From Ascidia mentula (taxonomy: Eukaryota; Chordata; Ascidiacea; Phlebobranchia; Ascidiidae), in the NCBI GenBank assembly GCA_947561715.1, contig OX387201.1, positions 13,468,001-13,532,000 on the forward strand: a DNA stretch of 64,000 nucleotides. Direction: 5' to 3'. The notes under the pieces were generated by a model. The model was given only the letters and a program-made list of their open reading frames with translations. It had not been told where the DNA came from and ran no database searches. The translations under genes were made by a program, and so were the position numbers. Positions 22,371 through 43,192 of this stretch are shown here, piece by piece. Every line of letters begins with the position of its first letter. Position 1 is the stretch's first letter.

Positions 22371-25300
22371 CTACTTGCGGCGCCCCCATGCAGGTGTGGG
22401 AGCTGCGTTTGCTCCGCCACTAGGGGCGCCACCGAGGCTCGGAAATTCTTCCATGTTGTTGGTATCGACCTACAAGCAAAAAAAACAAACATGAAGCACT
22501 TGGTCGTCATTTACATATAGAGTACAAAGAAAGCCTTGTAAGTAAGGCAGTAACTTACAGGTTGGTGCCATGGTGCGTTGCGTACGGCAAAGGCTGGCTG
22601 CTGGTTGTGATTAGACTGCTGCTGGGCCTTTCTGCCATGGAAACTGTATTTCTTCGTTTCCTCCTGTTCGTTAATGTCTTGCATCTACACAAGTACGTGC
22701 GAAGGTTATACTTTGTGTATTACACTTTGAAAAGTTAGTCACAATTTGAATATACCGGTAAAGAATAGGAATTCCTCATTTATTTGTTTAGGACAAAAGT
22801 GTTCAAACTATCCACACTAAATATCAACAACTTACAAATTCCTCTTCCAAATTAAGGATGTGTTCAATGCACTCTTCCACTTTTTCTTGTGTGCCCGTCA
22901 CAGTCACGATGTCCTCATCTTTAGGGAAACTGATGTTGACACCAAAGTCATCCATGATCTTGCGGATGGAGCGACCTTTTGCGCCGATAAGACGAGGATG
23001 GACTTTGCGATCTATGTGAACATCCTGGCTGATGTGAGAGTCGAGGTCATCTGTGATGGAGAGGATTTCCTGTTTCGCCGCTTCTGCATTTCTCTCGTAT
23101 CCAATGATCTTAATCTCATTCTGTACAAACATGTGTTGTGTTAAGGTCGTGTTAAAAGCTAGTTTCAAACAACATCACACATAAGTCACACAATTGAGGG
23201 AGTAACATAAAAATCATATTTTATGACGTCATCAGATATAGGGTCACCTTGTTTTCAGTTTCCTTGACAGGGAACTGTATGTTGACCTTGTGCTTAGTTC
23301 GGATTTCTGTCACTTTGGCTCCTCGCCTTCCGATGATTTGCGGATGATATTGTGCCGGAACTTCGATCGAAAGCGTAAAATTGCGAAGTACCTGCAGTGA
23401 ATATTCACAATAAGCATGTTGTGTGTCAACTTCCACCAATCGCATCACCACAACTTATGTGCATTTGTGTTAAATTTTCAATAAAAAGTGGTAAGTTGAA
23501 TAAAAATCGAGAGACGAACCCGGTCTTCTTCGTCAGCTTCTATTTCCTTCACTCTTCGGTCCAATCCTTCCTTGGCCTTTTCCATTTTGTCAGCGGATCC
23601 AGTCAACTATAATAAGAAGCAAGAAGTTTTAGTCGCATGTAAAACCCATCCTTTTTCATACAATACACATTGTACAGCTTTTTAAGTCGTTCATATATTT
23701 CCACTATATATATATATATATATTATCTCGTGCAAAATTCATACAGCCCAAAAGTTTATGGAAAGTCGATTACTTACTGTGATCGAGTCGCGTTGTTCCT
23801 CTGCGTTCGGAATACTGATGCTGACGTCATAGGTGTCCATCAAGTTTTTGATACCGCTTCCCTTTTGACCGATGATGTATCGGTGGAATTTGAAAGGAAC
23901 TTCGTATTCCTCGGAAACCGGAACCAAAGCCTGATGAATTAATAGTTTAGCTAAAATACTAACGTGGCCTGTTTTAATTTCTAATTCCAAGGGGTTATTT
24001 ATACGCCCTGTGTATAGATCCAATCAAATGCCTTTTCTTTTCTTTAAGTTAGCACAAAAAAGTCACACATACTTTTATCACATAACCGTCAAACGTGCAA
24101 CGTTGTAAAATTAATATTCTTAAATCCTGAACTCACAATCAATGCATCTTTGGCCTCCTGACAGCGATCTTTGTGCCCGGTAATAAGAATCACTTTAGGA
24201 TTTGCAACTCCATTTTCAACTGGAGGAGTTCCGCCGTTTTGAGGACCTGCGTTTAGAAAAAGGTTGTTGTCTTGTCACACGTACGCTACTTGTAAAGTAA
24301 GAAACCAAAGTTCTCTAATAAAACTAATCTCCCTTTCTCAAATTTTGCAGTGCTTATTACAAGCAATCTATCACATTCCTCTCTGTTACCACAAACGCTC
24401 ACTAACCATCACCATCAGTTAAATGAAAACTCCGAAGTCTCGCTAACGTTGATCTGAAGTAACCTGTGTATGAATGAATGCAATAATATCAACAATCTTT
24501 TGAGCTCAAAATCTGTTTGCTGTCACTACTTTTTGCTGCATCTACCTTGTTTCAAATAAGTTTGCTGTAAACTTTCTGCTGCAACTGTGGTAACGGAAAC
24601 TGCGTGTTGGCTGGTGCAGCCACATACAAATAATATAGCATTAGAGAAAACGTCGTACCGTTGCCTCGGTCTGGAAACTTGATCTGAACGTTGTATTGTG
24701 ATGTAACAGCTTGTACGTTTTTCCCCTTCTGACCAATCACAGTGCGGTGGTACTTCTCATCAATGTCGCATTCGATTGTCACCTGATTTTCCTGCAATAC
24801 AACAAACATGGCGTTTTACGACCAGGCCTAATTTCTTATGAATGTCGATAAATTGAGGTGAAACATTGAATCATTTATCTTCTTTTCAGTTTGGAAGTCT
24901 ATATATGAAATATATATGCAATAAAGATATACAAGAAACATATATGTGTGTAGCAATTATGACAATAGTCCTTGTTCTGTTGTAACTTCACCATCGTAGG
25001 CAAAAATATGTAGTATGTAGGTTACACTTTCTCCCAGCATAATAAAGATCCAAAACAGCGGTTATTGCTTTGGGCAGGTTTATCGTATCAAGAAGTGTTA
25101 GATAAGTTAATGTATCAATGCAGTTTACCATGTCATCAACCATTTCCATCAGCTTCTTCTTTGCTCCCTGAACACATTCCGACGGTCCCTTTATCTTTAC
25201 AACCTCAGAATCCTGATCAACTCGTGGAAAGGAGATTGCTACACCGCCAAACTCGTCGCTGACGTCACGAAGTAACATTCCTCTCCTAGCAACGAAGTTT

Positions 25301-28300
25301 TTGTGCAACTTCTGGTCGATGTTCATCTCAATTTCAGTGATGTTTTCCTGTGAGGTAGAGCAATGTAAATGACTGCAAAATATTTAGACTTAGGATTTTT
25401 TTTCACTTTAGAAAATAATACTGTTTGCCCTTGGCCACTAAACGACGCCAAATGACTCGTTTACCTTAAAAAAACTTACCAAACTCTTGATTCGTTCCTT
25501 CAAGATTTTTTGAGCCTTTTCAGCCTCTTCCTTTTTGCCAATGAGGACGATCGTCTCCTTCTCCTCATCACCTGCAGCTGGGAAGATGATGCGAGCTCCA
25601 GTTTCGTCACGAACCTAAACACGATTTAATATAAATGTTGAAGCAGCTTATTGTACGAGGGATGATAAACACACACCGTTTTAATGTTACTGCCTCCGCG
25701 TCCGATGAGGAAACGGTGAAGTTCAGGTTTGCATTTCACCTCCAAGGTGAAGCTTGCTAATTCCTGTTAAAATTAAAAGCCGAGTTTACTTTACAAATAT
25801 TTTTCAAAGTGAATTTCTAAACGCAAAACTATACATGGATTAAACAGGAACATCACAAAAACAACATAGGGGGCCCTATATTAAGATTACAATCAGTTAA
25901 ATTACCAAACCGTGACATATTCACAATAATACACAGTTTCTCAAGCAACTGCCTTTTTATGAGCGTTCTACTAACCTTCTGCTTCGCCATATTCATCAAT
26001 TGACTCTTTGCTTTCTCAACATCAGCGGCAAGACCTCTGATTGTAACTTTGTCGCTTCCAGAATCTTCAGTGGGAAAGTGGATTTGAACACCGTTGCATT
26101 CATCCATTATGGAACGAACAAGGCGACCTTTGGCTCCGATCAACGAGTTGTGAAGTTTTGAGCTGATTGCGACGTTATCTTCCACAATATTAGCCTGAAA
26201 AAAGAAGAACAGAAATATATTGTGCTGTATTTGTAATAACTTTTCTGCTGAGACAAAAGTGATAAAAAAGATTTTGGAACGCCTGACTATTGGATGGAAC
26301 CATTTTATGTCAATGAAAGCAACACACAAGTGGCACATATCATACCTGTTCCTTTTCAATAGCCCTGATAAGTTTTCTAGCTTGTTCACAATTTGCTTTC
26401 CGTCCAACAATGGTGATCACTTCGTTTTGTGAGTTTTCAGTTGGGAGGTCGATCTGCATAAAATATCTGTTAGTTTACTTTAGAAAGACGAAAAAACAAT
26501 TAAAACGGTTGTTTCGTCTTTTGCACTAAATTTTCTCAAAACGAAACAGGGCCAGAAACAAAGATATAAACAAGAACGTCTGTTTACAGGTTAGGCGGCA
26601 AGTTGATTTAAACGAGAACATGAAGGCTTGGCGCTCAGTCGCATCATACCTGTGTGTCGGTTTCTTCCCGAATCTTGCGAATATTTGAACCTCCCTTTCC
26701 AATCACATTCTTGTGATATTGCTTGAAAATCGGGACTTCAATTCTGTAATTCTTTTCCACCTTCACGTAAAAAAAATACTTTATAAACGTTTTCCCACAA
26801 TCGTCTTAACACCCAAACACCACGGCCACGAAAAAATGAGTTTAAAGCCTAACTAAAAAAAACTAAAAAAATGCCAAGCTTCAGGCCAAACGTTGTTGTA
26901 CAGTTCTGTGTTACGCTATAAAACACAGTGAGACATACCATGTCGTCATGCATTTGTTTCAAGTACTTGTAGCATTTCTCAACTTCGTTCTTTGGTCCAC
27001 GGAGAGTCACAACGTCACTCTTCAAACTGGCTTCAGGGAATGTGATATTCACCTAGTATATAAACAACGGATGAATGCAAATTCCTTTATCAAAGGGGGG
27101 TCTCCCTACAGTGCTGGACTGTGCGATCCAGCCGTGATATATTGGTGATATGAGTGTGCTTTAGTTATCATTGATACAGTGAAAGTCTTACATCAGGAAA
27201 AACATCACGGATTTCTCGGATCTTTTCACCTCCCTGTCCGATGATGGTTTTGTGAAAGCGATGCTCAATAATGATGTCTTTGGACCTTTCGTTTTCCTGT
27301 GATTGGACACAAGTTATTACACTGATATTAAACCCCCACCCCTAGTGTATTTTCAACCTTAACAGTTTCTGCAAATAAAACGCTCTTGTAAACCAATGAG
27401 CAAAGAAAAACTGTTTCACAGAATACTTAAAACTAAACATTAATATACGTAACAACCATGTGCTATGGTGGTATGTACCAGTTACAAAGTGCTTTGTGAA
27501 AGAAAAGTTTGTCAGTTTTAGCTCTACTAGCTGAAGTTTGGGATACATACCATTCTTTCTCCCATGATGGAAAGTTGTCGTTTTGCTTCTTTTACACCAT
27601 CAGGATCTCCCTCAATCCGAATAAGGGAACTCTTCTCAGTGTCAGAAGGAATACGAATATTCACCTGTCCACAACAAACAATGTGATCTTATTGAACAAT
27701 AGAAACCTATTTTTAATAAAAGACAATGGTATTATGAAAAGACTATTTAATTATTAAACAACATCGCATATGAACAAGTTGTGTGATTTATAAGCCAACC
27801 AACATTGCTTTTCAATGTAATCAACGAAACATTTGTTTTTACCTTGTATTGATCACGCAGTTTGTTGATTGACTGACCACCTTTTCCAATGACATTGCGG
27901 TGATATTTTGGGTCAATGTGTACTTCGTCAAAAGCCATTCGACTTTTCTAAACGAAATGGTTTAAATATTTCAAGCTCACCAGAAAAACATATTGGAAAA
28001 TAGCACTTTTTGTTTACTAACCAAATCAGTAATTTGTGCTGTCAAGAGCTGTTCAGCTTTATCAACTTCAGCAGGTGGACCCTCAATGATGATTTTGTTT
28101 GCCTCGGCTTGGAACTCCACATTTGCCTGTTTGCCAAGTTCATATGTTACTACTAATCCAATTTTGAGCGTGCCAAAGACAAAGTGTATGTTACATTGGA
28201 ATGTTATAAACGTACCTTTGGCAAATCAGCTGTCAAGTTTTTGATGTTTGCACCTTTCTTGCCAATAATAAACCTGTGCAACCAGGCCTCTGCAGGAACT

Positions 28301-31300
28301 TCTCTGATCACAACACTGTTTGCCTGCACATGATACAATTTCAATGTAATACATTATAATATCACTGCATGTTAATTATAATTTATGGACTTTTGTATCC
28401 TTATCTAGCTTGATATACACACAGTAACACCAACCTTGGCATAGACGGTAGTCAGAGCTTGTCCAAGTTTATCTGGCTCACCACGCAACACAACAGTCTC
28501 AGACAGGGAATCAGGTGGTGGCAACTCAATAGAAACTTCAGTTTCAGCCAAAATGTCCTAAACATGGATAACACATTTAGGAATTAACCGAAAAAGGTAA
28601 GTTTATCATATGCACATAAAGTCTATGGTTTTCACCACACACCATGTGGCCAAGGTGCCAATATATATCAATGCACTAACATAACCCAGGTACAAAATTC
28701 TCTGCAAACATTAGCTGCTGAGGTTTACTTTAGTAAATATTTGCACGGAACCTCAAGCAATATGATCTATTCAATGGGTGGTTAGTATTATGTAACCTAG
28801 TTAAAGCTGTGAACGGCAAGCCAGAACTTACATGCAGGGTTTGTCCTTTATATCCAAGAATGTATTTATGCTGAGTTTTGGTAATTTCGACGCTGATTGT
28901 TGTACAGCGTGCTTTCTGCATGGATAAAAATGTTAAAATAATCAATCCTTTCAATCTCTCCAGTTCATGCACTTTAACAGCACAAGATACCTTTTGGACT
29001 TTATCAAGTGGATTAATTATGGTAAAGGTGCAAAAACAATTAAAAAAACTTTGTTTTACCTTTCTTTGATATACAGCCATTACTTTGGTAACTGCTGCAC
29101 CAACACCATCTTTTTCACCAGCAACAACTATTTCATCCTTCATAACACTAGGTGGGGGAATATGTATTCGCACAGAATGATCCTAAAATATATTTATGCA
29201 ATTGTAACATGAGAAAACAAACGCAAAGTAGGATACCAAATATACAAACTGCAGTAACAGCTTAACCAAAACCTTTTTTTATCATAGTAATGAGATGTGT
29301 TTCTGCCATAATTATAATCTCACAGACATTCAAATCACGTTTTGGCCAACAGAGCTACGGGGGTGATAAAACGTTGGGTAGTTGCCACTATGATGTAGTT
29401 CAAAAGTGTACAATACATTCCATTCCACACAGGCGGGCAACACAAGGTTTATTCATTCTTTTTGAGGATGGAATGGAATCACCCAAATACTAAAGACTTA
29501 GTGAAGCCTAATGGCTAGATGATGATTTTAGCTATCTAACAATCATATATTTGTGGCATGAGATTTATGTGCAGTCAAATGTTTCTGCAACAGTTTGATA
29601 AATGCTTTGATGAGTAAATTACATAAAATAGTTCATTATAAAGTTTCCACTTAATACCTTCATAATCTGGTTGGCCAGTTCGTTCTTCGGTCCACAGATA
29701 AAGGGATGGTACATTTTTTCTATTTGTAGTCTTTCCATGGCCAGTTTTGCCTGAAGTGATTATGGTTTATCTTGCAGGCTTACATTGATTCAGTTTGCAA
29801 CATGTCAACAAAATATTCGACTTGTATGTACAACAACAAAGTTTCAAAATGCAGGGTGTGAAAATTAAAACTTTGTGTAAACCTCGCTTTGTGTCAATCA
29901 CAAAGTTAAGTTAATTAATTCCTAAACATTTCGAGAAATGTATATGTACCTGCTCGTCCGATACAAGTTGGATTTCATGTTTGGCTTTATGGATTCCTTC
30001 TTGAGTTCCACTGATGGTGATGGTGTTGCTTTGTTCCTCAGTGCGAGGAATCATTATCTTGGTTGCCGTGTCGAGTTCCAGTTTCTGAAGGTTTTTGCCT
30101 CCCTTGCCAAGAATTATGCGGTGATGTTCCTTAGGGATGTTTATGGTAATGCGTGCCTGAGAAGAGGAAAGAAAAATATGCAGTCAAACAAACATAATTG
30201 AAAACATTTCTTTTGTTTTTATGTTTTTTTGTGAAGGAAAGAAAATTTTGTAGAGACAATAAATTCTGATCCTAAGAAAGCTATTGTCTAGTGACTATTG
30301 TATTTATAATTAATAGGACTATCATTTGCTGTCTGCAGACAAAGCACAATCTCAAAAAAAAACACTGACAGTAATTTTTACAATATAAACGAATTATGTT
30401 AAAACTTGTGAAATAACTCTTTTAGTATGTTTACAGTAAAAAGTAAATTTTACAGGTGTCTAACCTAAACATGTCAGAAACTACAGTAATCAGTAAACCT
30501 GTCCAACTAACCTTGTAATATATTTAGTCATCAAGGACTGTTTTGGTAGTTAATTGCTGAAGCATATTTTCAGAATATCAAAAAACCTGGTGATATGTAT
30601 ATAATGTAGACGCAAGAATAAACTGTATAATTACCTGAGTTTGCAACTTATTGTAAATCTCTCTTCTTGCTTGCATCACATGGTCCGTCCTTCCAGACAC
30701 CAGCAGTGACAGAGAGCCATCACGACAGGTAGAAACCTCAATGGAGGTGTTGGTTTGCTTCATTATATCCAAACACACCTTATTCTGGTCATTTTGGGAT
30801 TGGCCAAATTGGGACTGCTTGAAAGCCCGCTCCTCCATTGGAATATGGAAAATCTATTCAACATTCAAAAGGTATTCATATTAGTTGCGTGCCGAAGGTA
30901 TATATCATATTTATAAATTATATACAGTATAAAACTTGCATAGAAGATAAAATCACTTAGATGAAGGAGTGGATAATATTTGCATAAATTGCAGGAAAAA
31001 TCAACATGGTCAGGTTGGTGTTCTTTACCTGGGTAACCACTGCAGACTTAAGTTTCTGAATTTTCGGGTTCAACCATTCATTGTCAGCTGAAGAGGTTGT
31101 CATGACAGACTTTTTGTCACTGGACAAAGGGGGAAATGCCTCGGAATAAGTGGGCACCACCTCACCCACATCATTTCCTATACAGTCAAAAGTACTTGTT
31201 AGTTTAATTTGTGTTTTACACACGAAGCATATTGACATTTACTTGTTTGAAATGAGAGTCTAAATGCAACATAACTAAGTTATTTTCAAATTATTCAGTT

Positions 31301-31490
31301 TGTTGCGAAAACTTTACAACACCAAAGCCATACATGTGAAACAACATTAAATGACCAAGACCTTTGAAGTAATTTTGCTTTTATCAACAGACAAATTGTC
31401 AAATGTGATAAACCAGGCACACCAGCACACATTGAGAAAAAAACTCAAGATGTTCTCACCACTAGAATGGGGTAACTCGGTAGAATTCAT
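22371..31490 (-). CDS. HDLBP: vigilin, multi-KH RNA-binding protein, complete 28-exon coding region
   Basis: Exons: 31490-31460, 31177-31029, 30853-30635, 30156-29950, 29750-29658, 29182-29060, 28915-28832, 28557-28435, 28323-28216, 28126-28022, 27947-27843, 27664-27551, 27296-27192, 27052-26939, 26760-26650, 26453-26346, 26194-25976, 25763-25677, 25614-25480, 25347-25129, 24791-24659, 24246-24137, 23930-23778, 23606-23520, 23391-23248, 23120-22836, 22684-22559, 22469-22371. Total 1231 residues (human about 1268). It reads as a degenerate first KH (61-133) followed by fourteen KH domains with GxxG loops such as IIGKKGAN and LIGAKGRL. The C-terminus AVRNAPWHQP..MEEFPSLGG..PAWGRRK matches vigilin tails. 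Vigilin binds mRNA and tRNA at ribosomes and the ER and affects translation and secretory/lipoprotein output. An acceptor (gattcag, before 31524) precedes the start codon, so a non-coding 5' exon or spliced leader is likely. PASK lies immediately upstream. Confidence 0.96.
23705..23724. repeat. TA dinucleotide run
   Basis: About ten TA units in the vigilin intron between the coding exons at 23930-23778 and 23606-23520. A simple microsatellite with no evident role. Confidence 0.9.
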
Positions 31491-32799
31491 GGTCGATATT
31501 CGTTCCGTCCTGCACAGTTGTATCCTGAATCATACAAAAAAAATGTTAAGGTTGTAATAGCACAGCCAACATGTAGTGGCATAAAATGGCATCGTTAGTG
31601 ATGCCCTTAAAAAAAATCAATGACTTTTGCCATCAAGTGGTGCTTATACCGGCGTTTGATTCAAAACTTTAAACCTCTTGTCTGGTTTTCTGCTAGGTTC
31701 CCGCTCAACATTGTAAACAATTTAATGCTTTTCAGCGATTGTTGAAAAAATTATATTCAAGTGAAAATAAAACAATATATTTTATAGTTTTAATTACACA
31801 ACCTAACCAGCTATTCACTTACCAGAAAGGTACAAAAGTGCTTTCCTAAAGTCTGTCCGGTAAAAGAACTGTTTGGGAATACAGCTTGACCAAGGTCAAA
31901 AGTACTATTTGACTATAAAAAACACAATTGTTCACAAAAAATATTTAAAAAAATTTCAAATGTTCGTCTAGTATTTATTTTCGGCTTACTAATAAAAGTC
32001 TACAAACAATCTGCCTTTGACCGAAAAAGTGACATCAGTCTTTAAAAGCAAAACCATCAAACACTTAGGTCAAAATGCAGTCCACTAGTACTTTTGGAAA
32101 TTATTATTTGCGTGAATGGATACCACATCTTCGCTTTTAAAGCGACACTAAATTTACGAAAAATTTCTTTCCAAGCTTCACGGTCTTTTCTGCAACTGCG
32201 ATACGCGCTTCTGGATAGAGATAGTCACGGCTGGTCACAACGTCAGCAAAGTGACGTCACGTGTCGGTCACGCGCTGCTGGATTCAATGCCTCGTTGAAC
32301 TTTCTAAAACCTCTTGAGGCGAGACAAACGTTTGATGTTCTTCCGCGCTGACCAAAATCGACGTTATAGCAAATATTCTTCAATCTTCCAATAGGTATTT
32401 CATTATATTTGTTTTCCGAAATAACAGTTTACAAGAAAATCGGCTTTTTAAAGTATTGAGCTCTCAAATCTATGTTTTATTGTCTATTATTACAGCGCAT
32501 GAATACTAAACTTTGTCAAACGCTCTTGCAACGTGTTGCCGGAAGTGACGCCAGAATTGTGCGAAGCAACTGGCTAACCTTTACATTTATTTGTACAAAA
32601 TTACGATTGTAACACGACAGGGCAGTGAAAAAGCATCGATAAAATGCGAATCACAGTATTTGTAAACTTTTCTCGCAAAGTTGCGCAAAGGCTTTTCGCT
32701 TTGAAGAAGGAAAATTCTTTGGTTAGAAAAACATATAAAACCAATTTGACGATATGAACACAACCAAAATAAAGCACCAAATTTCATAACAGGCGTGCA
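31491..32799. promoter_or_regulatory. vigilin 5' region and PASK 3' end
   Basis: The 1.3 kb between the vigilin start and the PASK stop. A likely vigilin 5'-untranslated acceptor is at 31524. At 32252-32263 a palindromic CRE (tgacgtca) overlaps an E-box (cacgtg), and ccggaagtgacg near 32540 combines an ETS site with a half CRE. Both are typical of housekeeping promoters, so vigilin transcription probably starts in 32200-32560. The PASK polyadenylation signal (tttatt on the plus strand, 32586-32591) is within 60 bp of the ETS site, so the two same-strand genes are packed tightly. Promoter assignment is inference from motifs. Confidence 0.4.
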
Positions 32800-41028
<8,229 letters not shown>

Positions 41029-42347
41029 CTAAGCTTGGCATAACCTCTACAATTAAAAAGATCCTAAAAAAATTATGATCATATAAAAACAGCTTTTTAG
41101 TGGAAGTCTTTGCTTGGCCGTTTGGTCAGCAAAGTTGTCTGATAGTCACACCAGCTGCACCGATGAGACCTTTTAGGTAGAAACAGTGGCCATCTGTCTG
41201 CAGCTTATACAGCTTTTAACTGTTTATAAACTAAAGCATTCACATACACACACCAGTGCTTTTATTATAAACCTTCAGTTTTGTTCACCCTATACCTATA
41301 CCAGTTCAGCTACAACACATAAGAATACATTTCATTTATCCAAATGCAGAAACAACATGGCAGTACTATCCCAACTAATTCATATTTTATGGTGCTGACT
41401 TCACGCCAAAAGTGAATCTGACGTCACAATGCTGCAGGTAAAGATTGATTGAATATAAATTGGTTAAGATAGGAGTTAATTACTAAACGTGTGTAGCGTA
41501 GCCCGAAATCCCTTTGTGGGAAAATTGTGCGTTTAAGCAAAGCAGAAATTGTCGAAGATGTATTATGTACCAAGTATCAAAACAAAACAAAAATTCCAAC
41601 AAAATGATTTACCGCTGTGCTACACGCGTTTGTTGAAGAACTCCCATCTAAGAAACACTCAGATACACTACATAAAAGCTTTGGTAATTTTGCAAAAGTA
41701 AATTGAAAACACTGAAAAAACAAAAGGCCCGCCGAAAGTAAAACAAAATAACGTACAACATTGGAGTTCCAAGGCTGAATTTGTGTTTTTTTTTATTATT
41801 TTATTTTATTTTTTTAAATAATCTTCATTCATTAAACTTGGAAAAGTAAAATTTTAAATATATTATCCCAATGTACTTGTAAAATAAAAAGTTTTCAACG
41901 GATTACGTTAATTAAGCTTTTCCGGGATGCTGTTCAAAGGATATATGCAGTTATCGCTTGTTTTGATAATATGTTTGAACCTTTTTGAAATTTGTAGAGA
42001 AGATAATACTAGAGTTTTGGTCTTTAAGGTGCAGCTGGTAGGTATAGACTTAATGAAAGCGGTCGTAATAATTGCGTTGCAGCGCAATTAATCAATTGTT
42101 CATAAAAGTGCAAAACTGCAAATCAACATGAAAGGGTGGAAGCCCTACGTGTATCATGCGTTTAACATATCTTAATATGCTGACTGTGGTATTTTAGTCG
42201 ACAAAAGAACGTCACGGTTAGTTGCATGCAAGTGTTACGTTTGCGCGATTTTGCAAGAGAAAAACATTTTATGAAATTCGGATGTTTCTTCAGGCTAGCA
42301 CAATCAGTGTCAATTATTTCAATTATTATTATTTCAAAATACACTGA
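41029..42347. other. intergenic region between divergent PASK and the dehydrogenase cluster
   Basis: The two genes are transcribed away from each other. The stretch 41080-41215 has weak similarity (gtggccatctgtctgcagctt) to part of the TTAA element family and may be a decayed fragment. From about 41640 on, the DNA matches 47585-48640 (promoter and first exons of gene B of the cluster), so it is a duplicated 5' module. Confidence 0.5.
42208..42293 (+). promoter_or_regulatory. conserved promoter-proximal block of the dehydrogenase genes (four copies)
   Basis: A block of about 80 bp beginning aacgtcacgg, running through a gcaagcgctacgtt-like core and gcgattttgcaag to aaattcggatgttt. It recurs shortly before the first exon of each module: 42208-42293, 43044-43126, 48203-48289 and 51894-51973. 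An upstream companion (taggcttaatgaaagc .. caattaatcaattgtt) occurs near 42045, 48040 and 51770. Position and conservation beyond neighbouring intronic DNA suggest a core promoter. The second copy has a doubled cgtcacggtt. Confidence 0.5.
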
Positions 42348-42620
42348 ATGATGTCCGACTCAGGTATGTGTGCTGACAAAAATTCAAAAAATAAAAGAAA
42401 ATATTAAAAATTGTTTCAACTTATTTGTGCTTGTCCAAATGAGAAAAAAAAGAATAACTTGGACGAATCCATAAAATAAATCAAATTGAGCATTGATTTA
42501 AATATGTTATATCCAAGAATTTTTGATTCAGAAATAAACCAAAAAGTGGCGATCATTACTAGTGGACCAAAAGGAATAGGGAGGTCGCTGGCTGTGCATC
42601 TGGCTAAAGCTGGTTTTAAG
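42348..42620 (+). pseudogene. orphan dehydrogenase exons 1 and 2 (relic, or alternative 5' module for gene A)
   Basis: Exon 1 at 42348-42363 (MMSDS plus one base) and exon 2 at 42532-42620 are flanked by intact splice sites and preceded by the shared promoter block. Exon 2 encodes EINQKVAIITSGPKGIGRSL, so the first Gly of the cofactor motif TGGSKGIG is Ser here. No exons 3-6 follow before the complete gene A starts at 43193. The donor (aaggttttat) resembles that of gene B. Because its phase equals that of exon 2 of gene A, it could splice onto exon 3 of A at 43912. Otherwise it is a leftover of a partial duplication. Confidence 0.6.
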
Positions 42621-43192
42621 GTTTTATATCGTTCAATATACTGTACAACCTTAGTTGTATTGAAAGAACCTCAAGTGTGACTCTTTTTGAGCGAACGGAC
42701 AAAAAACATAACAGATTAAAATACCACATGGTTCTACGATCAGAGAGTTAACATTAAGTGGAGTGTGCACTGTCTGCATTTTACTGAGCCGTAAAATCAA
42801 CAACGCGGATAAGGCAATGTTTTTGAATTTTAAACATACAATAGATATTACATTAATTACAGAGGTGATGGGACTTTTTAAAATTCTAAAGTATATAGAA
42901 TAAGACTTTTGGTCAAGGCGTGCAACTGGCAGGTGTAGGCTTAATGAAAGCAGACGTGTAAAAGGGCAAAAACCCTATTTGGGTTATGCGTTACACATAA
43001 TGCTGCCCGTGGCAGTTTAGTCAAAAAAAAACGTCACGGTTTTGAACGTCACGGTTAAGTGCACGCAAGCGCTACGTTAGCGCGATTTTGCAAGAGAAAA
43101 CATTTTACGAAATTCGGATGTTTCTTGAAAGCGTTTCTTCAGGCCAGCACAATCTGTGTAAAATATTTCAAAATTGCTTTAAAATATTCTAA

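Noticed and set aside
22824-31238. Separate small KH-protein genes on the minus strand
   Set aside because: Consecutive pieces join in phase with GT-AG sites into one vigilin that follows the human order from start to end.
32094-32351. 85-codon frame starting MEIIICVNGY
   Set aside because: It overlaps the likely vigilin promoter with its CRE/E-box and has no protein family features.
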